From contig NZ_CADIJX010000001.1 of the NCBI RefSeq assembly GCF_902859625.1, forward strand, positions 434,001 to 498,000: a stretch of 64,000 nucleotides of DNA, written 5' to 3'. Shown here one piece after another: positions 8,783-17,309 of the stretch; the stretch's first letter is position 1, and each line of letters opens with the position of its first letter. Source of the stretch: Achromobacter pestifer. GTDB taxonomy: Bacteria > Pseudomonadota > Gammaproteobacteria > Burkholderiales > Burkholderiaceae_B. A program made the translations under genes and the position numbers. The notes beneath the pieces were generated by a model. The model was not told the DNA's origin. It was given only the letters and a program-made list of their open reading frames with translations, and did no database searches.

Positions 8783-8799
8783 TTGGCACAAAGTGCCAA
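8783..8799. repeat. Short perfect inverted repeat upstream of kpsE
   Basis: TTGGCAC, a 3-base AAA centre and GTGCCAA form a perfect 7-bp palindrome in the AT-rich gap between the LTA-synthase-like gene and kpsE. It lacks a T-tract on either outgoing side, so it is not an intrinsic terminator. It could be an operator about 160 bases upstream of the kpsE promoter. It also contains a TGGCAC half like a sigma-54 -24 box, but no TTGC follows at the right distance. Confidence 0.4.
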
Positions 8800-8956
8800 A
8801 AAAGATTGAGGACAGTACATATTGAAATACATTTGTCTGTTTTATCGTAACGCGAATATGTCCTCGTCACGGATCAGGCCCGAAATAACAGTACAATGCC
8901 TCCGCTCGTCGGAATGCCGCGCAATTAGTGTTACCAACTGCAAGAACGATGCGAAA

Positions 8957-8985
8957 TTGACGCATTTTGTAAAATTTACTATAAA
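8957..8985 (+). promoter_or_regulatory. Sigma-70-like promoter directly at the kpsE start codon
   Basis: TTGACG (8957-8962), a 17-base spacer and TATAAA (8980-8985) make a near-consensus promoter. Transcription would begin about 7 bases later, at or next to the A of the kpsE ATG (8992). No Shine-Dalgarno sequence precedes that ATG, so a leaderless or nearly leaderless transcript is suggested. It gives the export genes their own promoter inside the plus-strand operon. Confidence 0.6.
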
Positions 8986-8991
8986 TAGATT

Positions 8992-10095
8992 ATGAATTTT
9001 GACCGAATAAAGTCGAAGCGCCTGTTCGTATGGCTAGTTGGTATTCCACTTTTGTTGGCTGTTATCTACTACTGTTTTTTTGCTTTGGACAGATATGTAA
9101 GTACGGCGCAGGTGGCCGTTAGGCAAGTCGGAAACAACGAGACTCCGCAAATGCCAGGGTTAGCTGTCATGCTAAGTGGCTTGAATCCAACTTCCAGGGA
9201 AGAAACGTTGTATTTGCGCGTTTTTTTAACATCCCCGGATATGTTGAAGGTGCTACAGCAGAAACTTAACTGGTCTGAACATTATGAGGGCCGTTGGCAA
9301 GATCCGCTTTACTATCTTTCACCTGATGCAGCACAGGAAGATTTGCTTGAGTATTATCAGCGAGTCGTAACGACGCATTTTGATGATCAAACAGGGTTGC
9401 TGAACGTAAATGTTCAGGCATTCGATCCAAAATTCGCAGAGCAGACATTAAGAGTCATGCTAGGAGAAAGCGAACGTTTCGTAAATGAGCTCTCTCATCG
9501 CATGGCGCGGGAACAGATGACCTTCGCTCAGGGCGAATTAGCCAAAGCTCGCGCCGCGTACGAAGAGCGGCGAGAAGATATGTTGGCGTTCCAAAGCACC
9601 AATAACCTTCTAGATGCCGAGGCAACTGCGAAAGCTCGTGCTGAGATTATTGCCGAGCTAGAGTCAAGTCTGACGAAAGAGCGGACTGCATTGAAGAGCC
9701 TTACAGGCACGCTCAACGCAGATACACCGCAAGTGCGGCAGCAGCGGAATCGCATTCGCGCTATAGAACAACAACTTAATGCCGAGATACAACGCCTGGT
9801 GTCGCAGACGGGCGGGGATAAACTGAATGTGGTCGCGTCTCGATATCGGAATCTCACGATTGACGCGGCAATTGCTGAAGAAGCATACAAATTTGCCGTC
9901 AGCTCTGTCGAATCTTCCCGGATAGAGGCCAGCAAGAAGTTGCGCAGTCTCGTTACGGTGGTATCGCCGAACATGCCAGACAAGGCTACCTATCCTGATC
10001 GACTGTACAACCTATTTACGCTGCTACTTCTACTCATGCTGTTTTATGGGATCGCTCGCTTTGTGATTGCTACGATTGAAGATCACCAAGATTAA
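8992..10095 (+). CDS. kpsE: Capsule export inner-membrane polysaccharide co-polymerase KpsE (PCP-3)
   Basis: The 367 residues have the KpsE/CtrB/BexC layout: a cytoplasmic stretch, a first membrane helix at about 14-30 (LVGIPLLLAVIYYCFFAL), a large periplasmic domain rich in coiled-coil heptads (about 150-270), and a second helix near 335-355 (LFTLLLLLMLFYGIARF). KpsE links the KpsMT exporter in the inner membrane to the outer-membrane channel. It is the first of a kpsE-OPX-kpsM-kpsT set with gaps of 6 to 20 bases. The promoter lies immediately upstream, with no ribosome site before the ATG. Confidence 0.93.
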   Translation: MNFDRIKSKRLFVWLVGIPLLLAVIYYCFFALDRYVSTAQVAVRQVGNNETPQMPGLAVMLSGLNPTSREETLYLRVFLTSPDMLKVLQQKLNWSEHYEGRWQDPLYYLSPDAAQEDLLEYYQRVVTTHFDDQTGLLNVNVQAFDPKFAEQTLRVMLGESERFVNELSHRMAREQMTFAQGELAKARAAYEERREDMLAFQSTNNLLDAEATAKARAEIIAELESSLTKERTALKSLTGTLNADTPQVRQQRNRIRAIEQQLNAEIQRLVSQTGGDKLNVVASRYRNLTIDAAIAEEAYKFAVSSVESSRIEASKKLRSLVTVVSPNMPDKATYPDRLYNLFTLLLLLMLFYGIARFVIATIEDHQD

Positions 10096-10115
10096 CTATC
10101 GACGCACCTAAAATA

Positions 10116-11219
10116 ATGACTGCTCTATCTATTCGTTACGTCTTGCGCGCATCAATAATTTGTGTGCCAATATTCCTTGCAGGGTGCGGCAGCCTGTTGT
10201 CGTCCGCAGGTCCATCTCGTTTTTCCGTCATGAATGATGACGAATCACAGAATTACACGCTGATTGACTTAAGTGCAGCAACGATTTCTCCATATATGCG
10301 CCCGCCTGAGCCTGAGCTTAATAGCACTGTAGCTCTTCCCGTAGTTCCTGAAATCCACTTAGTCCCAGGTGACGTGTTGCGCGTGATGATTTCAGAATCT
10401 GCGACTGATGGTGCGATATTTGCGTCACTCGCTGCTGGGGGTACCGTGTTTGACAACTTACGGGTTGATAGCAAGGGAACGATATCTCTGCCTTATGTGG
10501 GACGAGAGAAAGTTGCGGGTAGCACCCTAAATGAAGTTCAGTCCGCAGTATTAAAGAAACTTCGAGGAGTTACAAGTGACGCACAAGTCCAAGTTTCTAT
10601 GACAGGTGACCTCTCGGGTTCAGTTCTTGTTGTAGGTGCCGTGAAGTCTCCTGGCAGATTTTCCGCACTTCAGGGGCCGTTGACCCTGCTGGATGCGATC
10701 AATCGTGCAGGGGGGCCGGTGCTCGAGCCGCATCTGATAAGAGTGGTTGTTCGTACGGGCGATAAGTCTTACCAGTTCAATTACGAGGACTTACTATCCG
10801 GAAAAAATCAAGTTCTTCCCCCGGGGGCTGAGGTCGTATTGGAGCGAGCGAGAAAGCGCTTTGTCGCGATGGGGGCTATTGGCGATCCAGGCTTGCATGA
10901 CCTGCCGTCAAATAATCCAAGTCTCCTTGAAGTGCTTGGGAGCGTTAAGGGCCTAAACGAAGCAAAGGCGGACGCTGCGGGTGTATTCGTTTTTCGATTG
11001 ATCGACCAAAAAGATGAAATTAGTGGCCAGATAAAGCCACTCGCTCAAGTATTTCGCTTGAATATGAAGCAGCCTGCAGCCATGTTTCTGGCAAGGCAAT
11101 TCCTCGTGCAGCCTGAAGATGCCGTGTACGTGACAAACGCCGCTGTCTATGAATGGCAAAAAATTATCTCTCCTATAGTGCAGGTGCTGGTGCTAGGCCG
11201 GACTATCGAAAACTTTTGA
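10116..11219 (+). CDS. Outer-membrane polysaccharide export (OPX) lipoprotein, CtrA/BexD/Wza family
   Basis: The N-terminus is a lipoprotein signal with lipobox LAGC (Cys24). A poly-export domain follows (VPGDVLRVMISE, about 85-95, and LRVDSKGTISLPYVGREKVAG), then SLBB-like repeats (VLVVGAVKSPGRFSAL; FVAMGAIGDPGLHDL). At 367 residues it matches the compact CtrA/BexD type and not the longer E. coli KpsD. It should form the outer-membrane channel that KpsE docks onto. It lies 20 bases after kpsE and 10 before kpsM. The family is sure; annotation pipelines may name it wza, ctrA or kpsD. Confidence 0.92.
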   Translation: MTALSIRYVLRASIICVPIFLAGCGSLLSSAGPSRFSVMNDDESQNYTLIDLSAATISPYMRPPEPELNSTVALPVVPEIHLVPGDVLRVMISESATDGAIFASLAAGGTVFDNLRVDSKGTISLPYVGREKVAGSTLNEVQSAVLKKLRGVTSDAQVQVSMTGDLSGSVLVVGAVKSPGRFSALQGPLTLLDAINRAGGPVLEPHLIRVVVRTGDKSYQFNYEDLLSGKNQVLPPGAEVVLERARKRFVAMGAIGDPGLHDLPSNNPSLLEVLGSVKGLNEAKADAAGVFVFRLIDQKDEISGQIKPLAQVFRLNMKQPAAMFLARQFLVQPEDAVYVTNAAVYEWQKIISPIVQVLVLGRTIENF

Positions 11220-11229
11220 ATGATCCTGT

Positions 11230-12021
11230 ATGTTTGCCAAGCGTTCATCTATTGCAATTATTCGTGCAGTATTGTTCGCTCTTGTACTGCGCGAAGTACG
11301 AGGGCGATTTGGAGTAAATCGACTGGGTGCCTTTTGGTTTGTATTTGAACCTCTAGCTCATATTAGTGTGCTGCTAACAGTTTTTTCGGTGCTTCGAGGG
11401 GCTCGAGTGAATTACGGGCCAGATCTACTTGTTTTTTTAGTCTCGGGAATTATTCCGTTCTTGCTGTTCAAGAATATTGCCTTGAAGGGTATGGAGGCGG
11501 TTAGTGCCAATAAAGCTCTGTTTGCTTATCGCCAAATAAAACCGGTAGACACTGTGCTGGCACGTGCGATCTCGGAGACAGCATTGATGTCTTGCGTGTA
11601 CATATTGGTCGTGTTTGCATTGGGGTTTTGGGGCGACCACGAGGTTCTTATTGCCAGGCCCGTCTTGTTCATGTCCATGGTTTTGCTCGGGATACTCCTG
11701 TCGCTTGGTCTTGCATTGATATTTTGCGTGGTGGGTGAAGCAATGCCGGAGATAAAGAATCTTATAAAGTTGGCCTACATGCCTCTGTATTTTTTGTCAG
11801 GTGTGATTATGCCTCTATGGATTGTTCCGCCGACGTTTCGTGATTATCTGTTATGGAATCCATATGTTCACATAATAGACGGAATTCGTGAGGCTACGTT
11901 CGCGTACTATCCGCAAGTTCCGGGCATTGATTTTCAATATGCGGCATCTGTCACGCTCGGAGTTTTATTTATCGGTGTGATGCTATATCGCTCACGCCGC
12001 CAACAACTATTAGCGATATAG
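11230..12021 (+). CDS. kpsM: Capsule ABC transporter permease KpsM
   Basis: This 263-residue ABC-2 type permease has about six hydrophobic segments and the family N-terminus (ALVLREVRGRFGVNRLGAFWFVFEPLAHI). Near the C-terminus lies the ABC-2 signature region LAYMPLYFLSGVIMPLWIVPP, followed by NPYVHIIDGIREA. It forms the transmembrane path for finished capsule polymer together with KpsT. It lies 10 bases after the OPX gene and 6 before kpsT. Confidence 0.95.
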   Translation: MFAKRSSIAIIRAVLFALVLREVRGRFGVNRLGAFWFVFEPLAHISVLLTVFSVLRGARVNYGPDLLVFLVSGIIPFLLFKNIALKGMEAVSANKALFAYRQIKPVDTVLARAISETALMSCVYILVVFALGFWGDHEVLIARPVLFMSMVLLGILLSLGLALIFCVVGEAMPEIKNLIKLAYMPLYFLSGVIMPLWIVPPTFRDYLLWNPYVHIIDGIREATFAYYPQVPGIDFQYAASVTLGVLFIGVMLYRSRRQQLLAI

Positions 12022-12027
12022 ATTCAC

Positions 12028-12684
12028 ATGATTAGACTTCAATCGGTGACGAAATCTTATCGCACGAATGGCGGTCGAAAATTTGTCTTTCGCGATCTGA
12101 CAATAGATATTCCATCCAATAAGAATGTAGCGATAATTGGAAAGAATGGGGCTGGAAAATCCACCTTGATGAGATTACTGGGCGGCCAAGATGCGCCAGA
12201 TAAAGGGCGGATCATTACCGATAAGTCTATTTCTTGGCCGGTCGGCCTGAGCGGGGGATTTCAGGGCTCTCTCACCGGTCGCCAGAACGTAAAATTTGTC
12301 GCCCGCGTCCATGGTGCAGTAGGAGATCGAATGACCGATGTCGTTCGATACGTTCAGGAATTTGCCGATATAGGCGATTATTTTGATCAGCCGGTCAATA
12401 CTTACTCATCAGGAATGCGGGGTAGGGTAGCGTTCGGGTTGAGCCTTGCTTTTGATTTTGATTATTACTTGGTGGACGAGGCGATGTCCGTAGGGGATGC
12501 TCATTTCAAAAGAAAAGCGGCAGATGCTTTTAAGGAGAGAGTGGACCGCGCACATATTCTGCTGGTGACTCATGGAATGAGTCAGGTGAGATCCATGTGC
12601 GATATGGTACTACTTTTGAAGGATGGCCAATTGATTCCATACGAAGATATAGAGAAGGGCATTGCTGCATATTCTGCAGAATAA
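12028..12684 (+). CDS. kpsT: Capsule ABC transporter ATP-binding protein KpsT
   Basis: The 218-residue ATPase has Walker A GKNGAGKS (38-45), a signature written SSGMRGRVAFGL (about 127-138) and Walker B YYLVDEAMSVGD. The VDEAMSVGD form and short length are typical of KpsT/CtrD polysaccharide exporters; there is no C-terminal carbohydrate-binding extension like that of Wzt. It powers export through KpsM. The gene lies 6 bases after kpsM and 27 before the epimerase. Confidence 0.95.
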   Translation: MIRLQSVTKSYRTNGGRKFVFRDLTIDIPSNKNVAIIGKNGAGKSTLMRLLGGQDAPDKGRIITDKSISWPVGLSGGFQGSLTGRQNVKFVARVHGAVGDRMTDVVRYVQEFADIGDYFDQPVNTYSSGMRGRVAFGLSLAFDFDYYLVDEAMSVGDAHFKRKAADAFKERVDRAHILLVTHGMSQVRSMCDMVLLLKDGQLIPYEDIEKGIAAYSAE

Positions 12685-12711
12685 AGTGCTAATTTAATTG
12701 TATTTATTGGG

Positions 12712-13848
12712 ATGATCAAAGTGAAGGTTCTTGTGGTGTTTGGTACGCGACCGGAAGCCATTAAAATGGCTCCCCTTGTTCATGAGTTTCGGAAGATGTC
12801 TCATCGCATTGAGTTGCGTGTGTGCGTTACCGCGCAACACCGAGAGATGTTGGACCAGGTGCTGTCAATATTTGATATCTCGCCGGACTATGATTTAGAC
12901 CTTATGAAGGCAGGTCAGACACTTACTGACATCACGACCTCCATTTTGCATTCGATGCCAGCAGTCCTGGATGATTACAAGCCCGATTGGGTCCTCGTTC
13001 ATGGGGATACTACTACGACGTTTGCAACTGCTCTTGCATGCTTCTATAAGCATGTGAAGGTTGGTCATGTTGAAGCAGGTCTTCGCACAAATGATATCTA
13101 TTCGCCGTGGCCTGAGGAGGCCAATCGCAAGTTGGCGTCGGTCCTTACGGCAAGACATTTTGCGCCTACGCTAGAGTCGGAGCGGAATCTCTTGTCGGAA
13201 GCAGTTCCTGAACGAAACATTGTAGTTACTGGTAATACAGTGATTGACGCTTTACTGCTTACAGTAGACCGTATCAAGAATGACAAGAGTCTTGAGCAGA
13301 CGTTGCAGAAGAAATTCTCCTTTTTGGAAAATTCAGAGAAAAATATACTGGTCACTGTCCATCGTAGAGAGAACTTGGGCAGGAATATTGCCAATATTTG
13401 CGAAGCTATAGGCAGAATTGCAAAGGCTCGGAAGGATGTGGCGTTTGTTTGTCCGGTGCATTTGAATCCTTCCGTTCAGCAAGCTTTCAAGGGCCGGCTT
13501 GGTGCAACAAAGAATGTGCATCTTATTGCGCCACAAGATTATCTGGATTTTGTTTATTTAATGCAGAGATCAACTTTCATTCTATCGGACTCAGGAGGCG
13601 TTCAAGAGGAAGCTCCTTCTCTGGGTAAGCCTGTCCTGGTTTTGCGGGATGCGACCGAGCGCCCGGAAGCTGTCGAAGCTGGAACGGTGCGACTAATAGG
13701 ATGTGAGATCCGACAAGTTACAAATGCGGTGAACGAGCTTCTTGATGATGCTGAGATTTATAAAGCCATGGCAATGGCTAAGAATCCATACGGCGACGGT
13801 ACGGCAGCCATGGCAATTGTTAATAGCTTTGTGAGAGATTTGACGTGA
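12712..13848 (+). CDS. wecB: UDP-N-acetylglucosamine 2-epimerase (non-hydrolysing)
   Basis: The sequence follows WecB/MnaA: VFGTRPEAIKMAPL at the start, VHGDTTTTFATAL near 95-107, VGHVEAGLRT near 117-126, VTVHRRENLG near 220 and SDSGGVQEEAPSLGKPVLVLRD near 290-310. The enzyme interconverts UDP-GlcNAc and UDP-ManNAc, so the capsule probably contains ManNAc or a derivative. No UDP-ManNAc dehydrogenase (WecC/TviB type) lies in this locus. The stop overlaps the next start in a GTGA, showing coupling. A different 2-epimerisation specificity (for example UDP-GlcNAc3NAcA) cannot be excluded. Confidence 0.88.
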   Translation: MIKVKVLVVFGTRPEAIKMAPLVHEFRKMSHRIELRVCVTAQHREMLDQVLSIFDISPDYDLDLMKAGQTLTDITTSILHSMPAVLDDYKPDWVLVHGDTTTTFATALACFYKHVKVGHVEAGLRTNDIYSPWPEEANRKLASVLTARHFAPTLESERNLLSEAVPERNIVVTGNTVIDALLLTVDRIKNDKSLEQTLQKKFSFLENSEKNILVTVHRRENLGRNIANICEAIGRIAKARKDVAFVCPVHLNPSVQQAFKGRLGATKNVHLIAPQDYLDFVYLMQRSTFILSDSGGVQEEAPSLGKPVLVLRDATERPEAVEAGTVRLIGCEIRQVTNAVNELLDDAEIYKAMAMAKNPYGDGTAAMAIVNSFVRDLT

Positions 13849-15359
13849 TTATTTTTTCGGATAAAGCGAACTTCAAAAGAGACAATTTTCCTGCCCTTTT
13901 TGACTTTTTGGACGGGCACTCCATTGAGTATGGATATGATGAATCTAATGATGATCTGAAGAAGGCGTGGGGTGTTTACGATTATGCCAGATTCTCACAG
14001 GAGCATCGTGCTATTGCTGAGTCTGACGTCGGCTCCTATCTTGGCGTAGACCTTCACGAATGCTTGAAGGACGAAATTTTCAGTAGGTACGCTCTGCATA
14101 ACGACTGGAGTCTTTCCAAGAAGCAGTCTGAAAGCGAATTGTTGGAATTTCTGAAAGAGTATTTTCCTGATGAGTTTCGAAATTGTCGTGCTGTCGCATG
14201 CTTTTGGATTGACTATTGGGATCAACTATTTTCGAAGCTTAAGCCGGTTGCTGCTATGTCGTTTGGCGGCAACCTGATCTATTCAAAGATATTTCTTGCT
14301 GTCGCAAAGAAAAGGGCCGTGCCAGGATTTGTCTTGGAGCATTTCTTTACGGGGCACGATTTTTATTTAGAGCCAAGGTATTCGTCCCTGCCGAATTCAA
14401 GTTTCCTGCGTAGCAAGAAATTTACCGAGGCTTTAAATATAAAGCGGTCAACGCCTGATTCAGAAGTATGGAAGAAGATATACTCTCAAAGCAATAAAAA
14501 TGTATCGCAACCCGCGTTTACTTCTTGCAAGCTCCGAAATTATGCCTTAGTGTTGGCTCAGGTTCCGAATGATTTTTCTATTTTTTCCAAAACAAATAAA
14601 TGGAAAAATTCTATAGGTTTTTACAAAGAGGTGATTTCTGAGATATTGGATTTCACCGAAGATCCTGTGGTCATCAAGGTTCATCCCTACGAGAGAATGA
14701 AGAATAAGGGTGCTTCCATAAGTACCTTTGATGCTATTAAGGACTATCGTGAGCAGCTAACGCATGCAAAACGCGAGCGATTACACATAGTTGAAGATTA
14801 TTCGCTCTCCGGATTGATATCAGGCTGCAAATATGCAGTTACGCTCAATTCTCAATCTGGTTTAGAGGTCGCGGGTCATGCGAAGCCGTTGATTTGCTTC
14901 GGCGGGGCATTCTACGGTGATCGAGGCTTCACGATCGATTTGACTGAGATTTCTCAGATTCGAGAGGTTGTTCCGAATCTTAAATTCTCTGAAGAACTGC
15001 TTCGCTCCTATTCAAAATTCCTTAGTGCTGCATTTTCTCATCTTGTCGGATCAGGCGAGGTTGAGAAAGTAAGGCTAATTTTCTCGAATATAAATTTGAG
15101 AAAGCGGAAGATTGGCGGTGCCGCCCCGGCCAAGCTCGGAAATGCGAGCGGCCCCATTGTTCTGGCCAAGCCTCAAAGCTCTCTAACGCCATCTGTGGCG
15201 CCGAAGGTGGCGAGCAAAGGTGGAAATAGTGGGGCAATGCAAAAAGGCGCGACCGATAGGCAAGGAAAGCTGTGGAAGAAATTCAAGAAGGATCCGCGGG
15301 GGTATTGCCTGGACAGCAAACATGCGGTTTTGAGATTCATTGGTAGGAAGATTCTATAA
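13845..15359 (+). CDS. Putative capsule polysaccharide glycosyltransferase, KpsS/Capsule_synth-like core with tethered basic tail
   Basis: This 504-residue protein has no signal or membrane segment. The stretch about 265-380 (VVIKVHPYER, then LSGLISGCKYAVTLNSQSGLEVAGHAKPLICFGG, split here by wording only) follows the pattern of Kps-type capsule transferases with a GT-B fold: a HP motif, then a serine-rich loop before a conserved glycine-rich turn. Residues about 420-475 are an Ala/Ser/Pro/Gly/Lys linker, and the last 35 are a basic motif (KLWKKFKKDPRGYCLDSK). It starts with GTG overlapping wecB by 4 bases and ends one base into the next gene. I infer a role in polymer synthesis; donor and linkage are unknown. 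Confidence 0.6.
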   Translation: MIIFSDKANFKRDNFPALFDFLDGHSIEYGYDESNDDLKKAWGVYDYARFSQEHRAIAESDVGSYLGVDLHECLKDEIFSRYALHNDWSLSKKQSESELLEFLKEYFPDEFRNCRAVACFWIDYWDQLFSKLKPVAAMSFGGNLIYSKIFLAVAKKRAVPGFVLEHFFTGHDFYLEPRYSSLPNSSFLRSKKFTEALNIKRSTPDSEVWKKIYSQSNKNVSQPAFTSCKLRNYALVLAQVPNDFSIFSKTNKWKNSIGFYKEVISEILDFTEDPVVIKVHPYERMKNKGASISTFDAIKDYREQLTHAKRERLHIVEDYSLSGLISGCKYAVTLNSQSGLEVAGHAKPLICFGGAFYGDRGFTIDLTEISQIREVVPNLKFSEELLRSYSKFLSAAFSHLVGSGEVEKVRLIFSNINLRKRKIGGAAPAKLGNASGPIVLAKPQSSLTPSVAPKVASKGGNSGAMQKGATDRQGKLWKKFKKDPRGYCLDSKHAVLRFIGRKIL

Positions 15360-17191
15360 TGCTTGGTACGATATTTGTCGATAACTCCTATGCGGCGGAT
15401 TATGAGTCGCCATTGTTTCCGTTGTTTTTTTCGGAGATTGCTGATCGGTTTAAGGTTACAAGCACATTTTCCGAACTAGACTCCGCTAAATTTCCTATTT
15501 TAACCAACATTACAGAGTATGTTGCCAAGCGCCTAGCGAAGAGTGCAAAGAGCAGATATGGCTTGATTCTTGATGGTCGAAAGAACTGGAGTGATTGGTT
15601 CCGGGTTGTGGCGGGTGCTGAGTTTGTCCTTTTGATTGGTGGAAATGGCGGGATCGAGAAACTCAATCATGTCAGGCAGCTGGGATGGATTGTTCCGTCT
15701 ATAGGGCAAACGCAGAATCGTTGGCCTGTAACTGATCTCGTCTCTCTTGATGATTTGTATTCTGACCTACTGGACGGTGCATCAATCCCCTCTCGCTTGT
15801 ATGTTTTCTACGGCAACATCATGGCCGCGGTGCAGTCGTATGCAGAGCGCTTTGCACAGATTGACGTAGAGCTGCGCTTTTTGAAAGCAAATGCGGATAT
15901 GTTCTCGGCTATATGTAGAGACGGTGTCGACGTCTATCATCCGTCGTCGGACATGCTTACCGCGATTTCGGCGCAGGATGCTTATGATGGGAAGGATGGT
16001 ACCGGTCTGATCAATGCTCAGGCATTTGCAGAGCTTCTTGATGAGCAGATCGGGCAGGCTACTGTTATTGACGTTGAGCGGGAGATTGTTAATATTATTT
16101 GCTTCCGGCCCACCTATCTCTTTTTGGATTTAGTTCGTCGTTTTGAGGCGGTCGGTTGTGTCGTATCAGATTTTCCGCTAGAGAACGCAAAATCTTATAT
16201 CTGGATGCGACCGCAAGAGATTTGGCACTACGAAGCGTTAATTGAAGGAAAGACGCATAAAGAGATTTCTGCGACTTATCTGCGAGGATTCCAAGACGAA
16301 CCTTCGAAGAATATTAATGTTGAAGACTTGCTGCGCCGTTCAGTAGCTATTCACCATGGGACGTGTTACGAACCGTTATATCAGTTTGACTACGAGCGAT
16401 TGGCGCGCAGCCTCCGGTTGGTGAATCGTGTGGTCGGTGTGTGTGAGTTCGAAGAGTGCTATGGGCCAAGTCACGAAATAGCGAATCGGACCAATTTTGA
16501 GTTCGTACCGATTGGGTATGATCACAAGCTTTTCAATGAGACTCACCGAAAAACTGAAGCACTGGAGCCTGCTACAAAACTGAAGCTTGGCTTCGTCGGT
16601 AGGGCATACGGGACCTTTGACAAGGAACAGCTTGGTAGAAGCCGATTGGCAGAGCCTAAAGGTTATCGAAAAGGCGGAGATCTACTATTAGATGTTGCGC
16701 TTCGGTTGAAGAGTCGTGGTGTTCCATTCGAATTGCATATAGTAGGCCAAAATTGGGAGCATTTAGTAGATTTGCTAGACCGGTATGCCATTGAGTATGT
16801 GTACTATGCGAGAGATAGAAACATCACATACGAAGACTATCCCTCGGTATATGCAAAGATGGATGCGCTAATGATCACGGCACGATGCGAAGGTGGGCCT
16901 GTGAGTGCAATCGAGGCATTGTCACTTGGGGTGAAGATCATCAGTACTAATGTTGGTGTCGTTCAGTTCCTAGAAAAGCACATGCAAGGGACTGATGGGT
17001 GCTCGGTTTTCGATTATGACAAAAAATGGCACATTGCTGAAAGCGAGTTGGCGGTGATCGCTGTGGAAGAATTGTATAAGAACGGTCGTTCCAAAGAAGA
17101 TATAGCGAAGACCCATGGCCGGATTGCAGATTTTACAACGGATGATTGGGTGAGAAGAATTAGTAAATTGGCTCATCTTGTAGATGCGTAG
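15359..17191 (+). CDS. Large GT4-type glycosyltransferase of the capsule locus
   Basis: The C-terminal 200 residues of this 610-residue protein are a GT-B retaining transferase half: KLGFVGRAYG near 400, FELHIVGQNW near 460 and the nucleotide-sugar motif EGGPVSAIEALSLG near 520, with the spaced glutamates of GT4 enzymes. The N-terminal 350 residues match nothing I recognise and may hold a second catalytic or acceptor domain. The ATG overlaps the previous stop (TAATG). It is the last gene of the plus-strand operon, and a bidirectional terminator begins 58 bases after the stop. Together with the preceding gene it is the main candidate for capsule backbone synthesis. Confidence 0.7.
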   Translation: MLGTIFVDNSYAADYESPLFPLFFSEIADRFKVTSTFSELDSAKFPILTNITEYVAKRLAKSAKSRYGLILDGRKNWSDWFRVVAGAEFVLLIGGNGGIEKLNHVRQLGWIVPSIGQTQNRWPVTDLVSLDDLYSDLLDGASIPSRLYVFYGNIMAAVQSYAERFAQIDVELRFLKANADMFSAICRDGVDVYHPSSDMLTAISAQDAYDGKDGTGLINAQAFAELLDEQIGQATVIDVEREIVNIICFRPTYLFLDLVRRFEAVGCVVSDFPLENAKSYIWMRPQEIWHYEALIEGKTHKEISATYLRGFQDEPSKNINVEDLLRRSVAIHHGTCYEPLYQFDYERLARSLRLVNRVVGVCEFEECYGPSHEIANRTNFEFVPIGYDHKLFNETHRKTEALEPATKLKLGFVGRAYGTFDKEQLGRSRLAEPKGYRKGGDLLLDVALRLKSRGVPFELHIVGQNWEHLVDLLDRYAIEYVYYARDRNITYEDYPSVYAKMDALMITARCEGGPVSAIEALSLGVKIISTNVGVVQFLEKHMQGTDGCSVFDYDKKWHIAESELAVIAVEELYKNGRSKEDIAKTHGRIADFTTDDWVRRISKLAHLVDA

Positions 17192-17248
17192 TTTCCGGAA
17201 ATATTAATTCTTTATTTCGCTGGAAATTTTATAGCCACTTTACCCATA

Positions 17249-17288
17249 AAAATAAATGAGGCACCATTTTAGGTGCCTCATTTATTTT
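17249..17288. terminator. Bidirectional terminator between the convergent capsule operons
   Basis: Two perfect 17-base arms (17249-17265 and 17272-17288) flank a 6-base loop. The GC core (GAGGCACC/GGTGCCTC) is bounded by A/T tracts, so the RNA from either strand has a stem followed by U-rich sequence. It lies between the stop of the plus operon (17191) and the stop of the minus operon (17310). Confidence 0.9.
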
Positions 17289-17309
17289 GATCAATATAAA
17301 TATTAAGTC

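Noticed and set aside
8783-8799. TGGCAC in the palindrome as a sigma-54 promoter
   Set aside because: No TTGC/TTGCA -12 element follows at the required distance on either strand.
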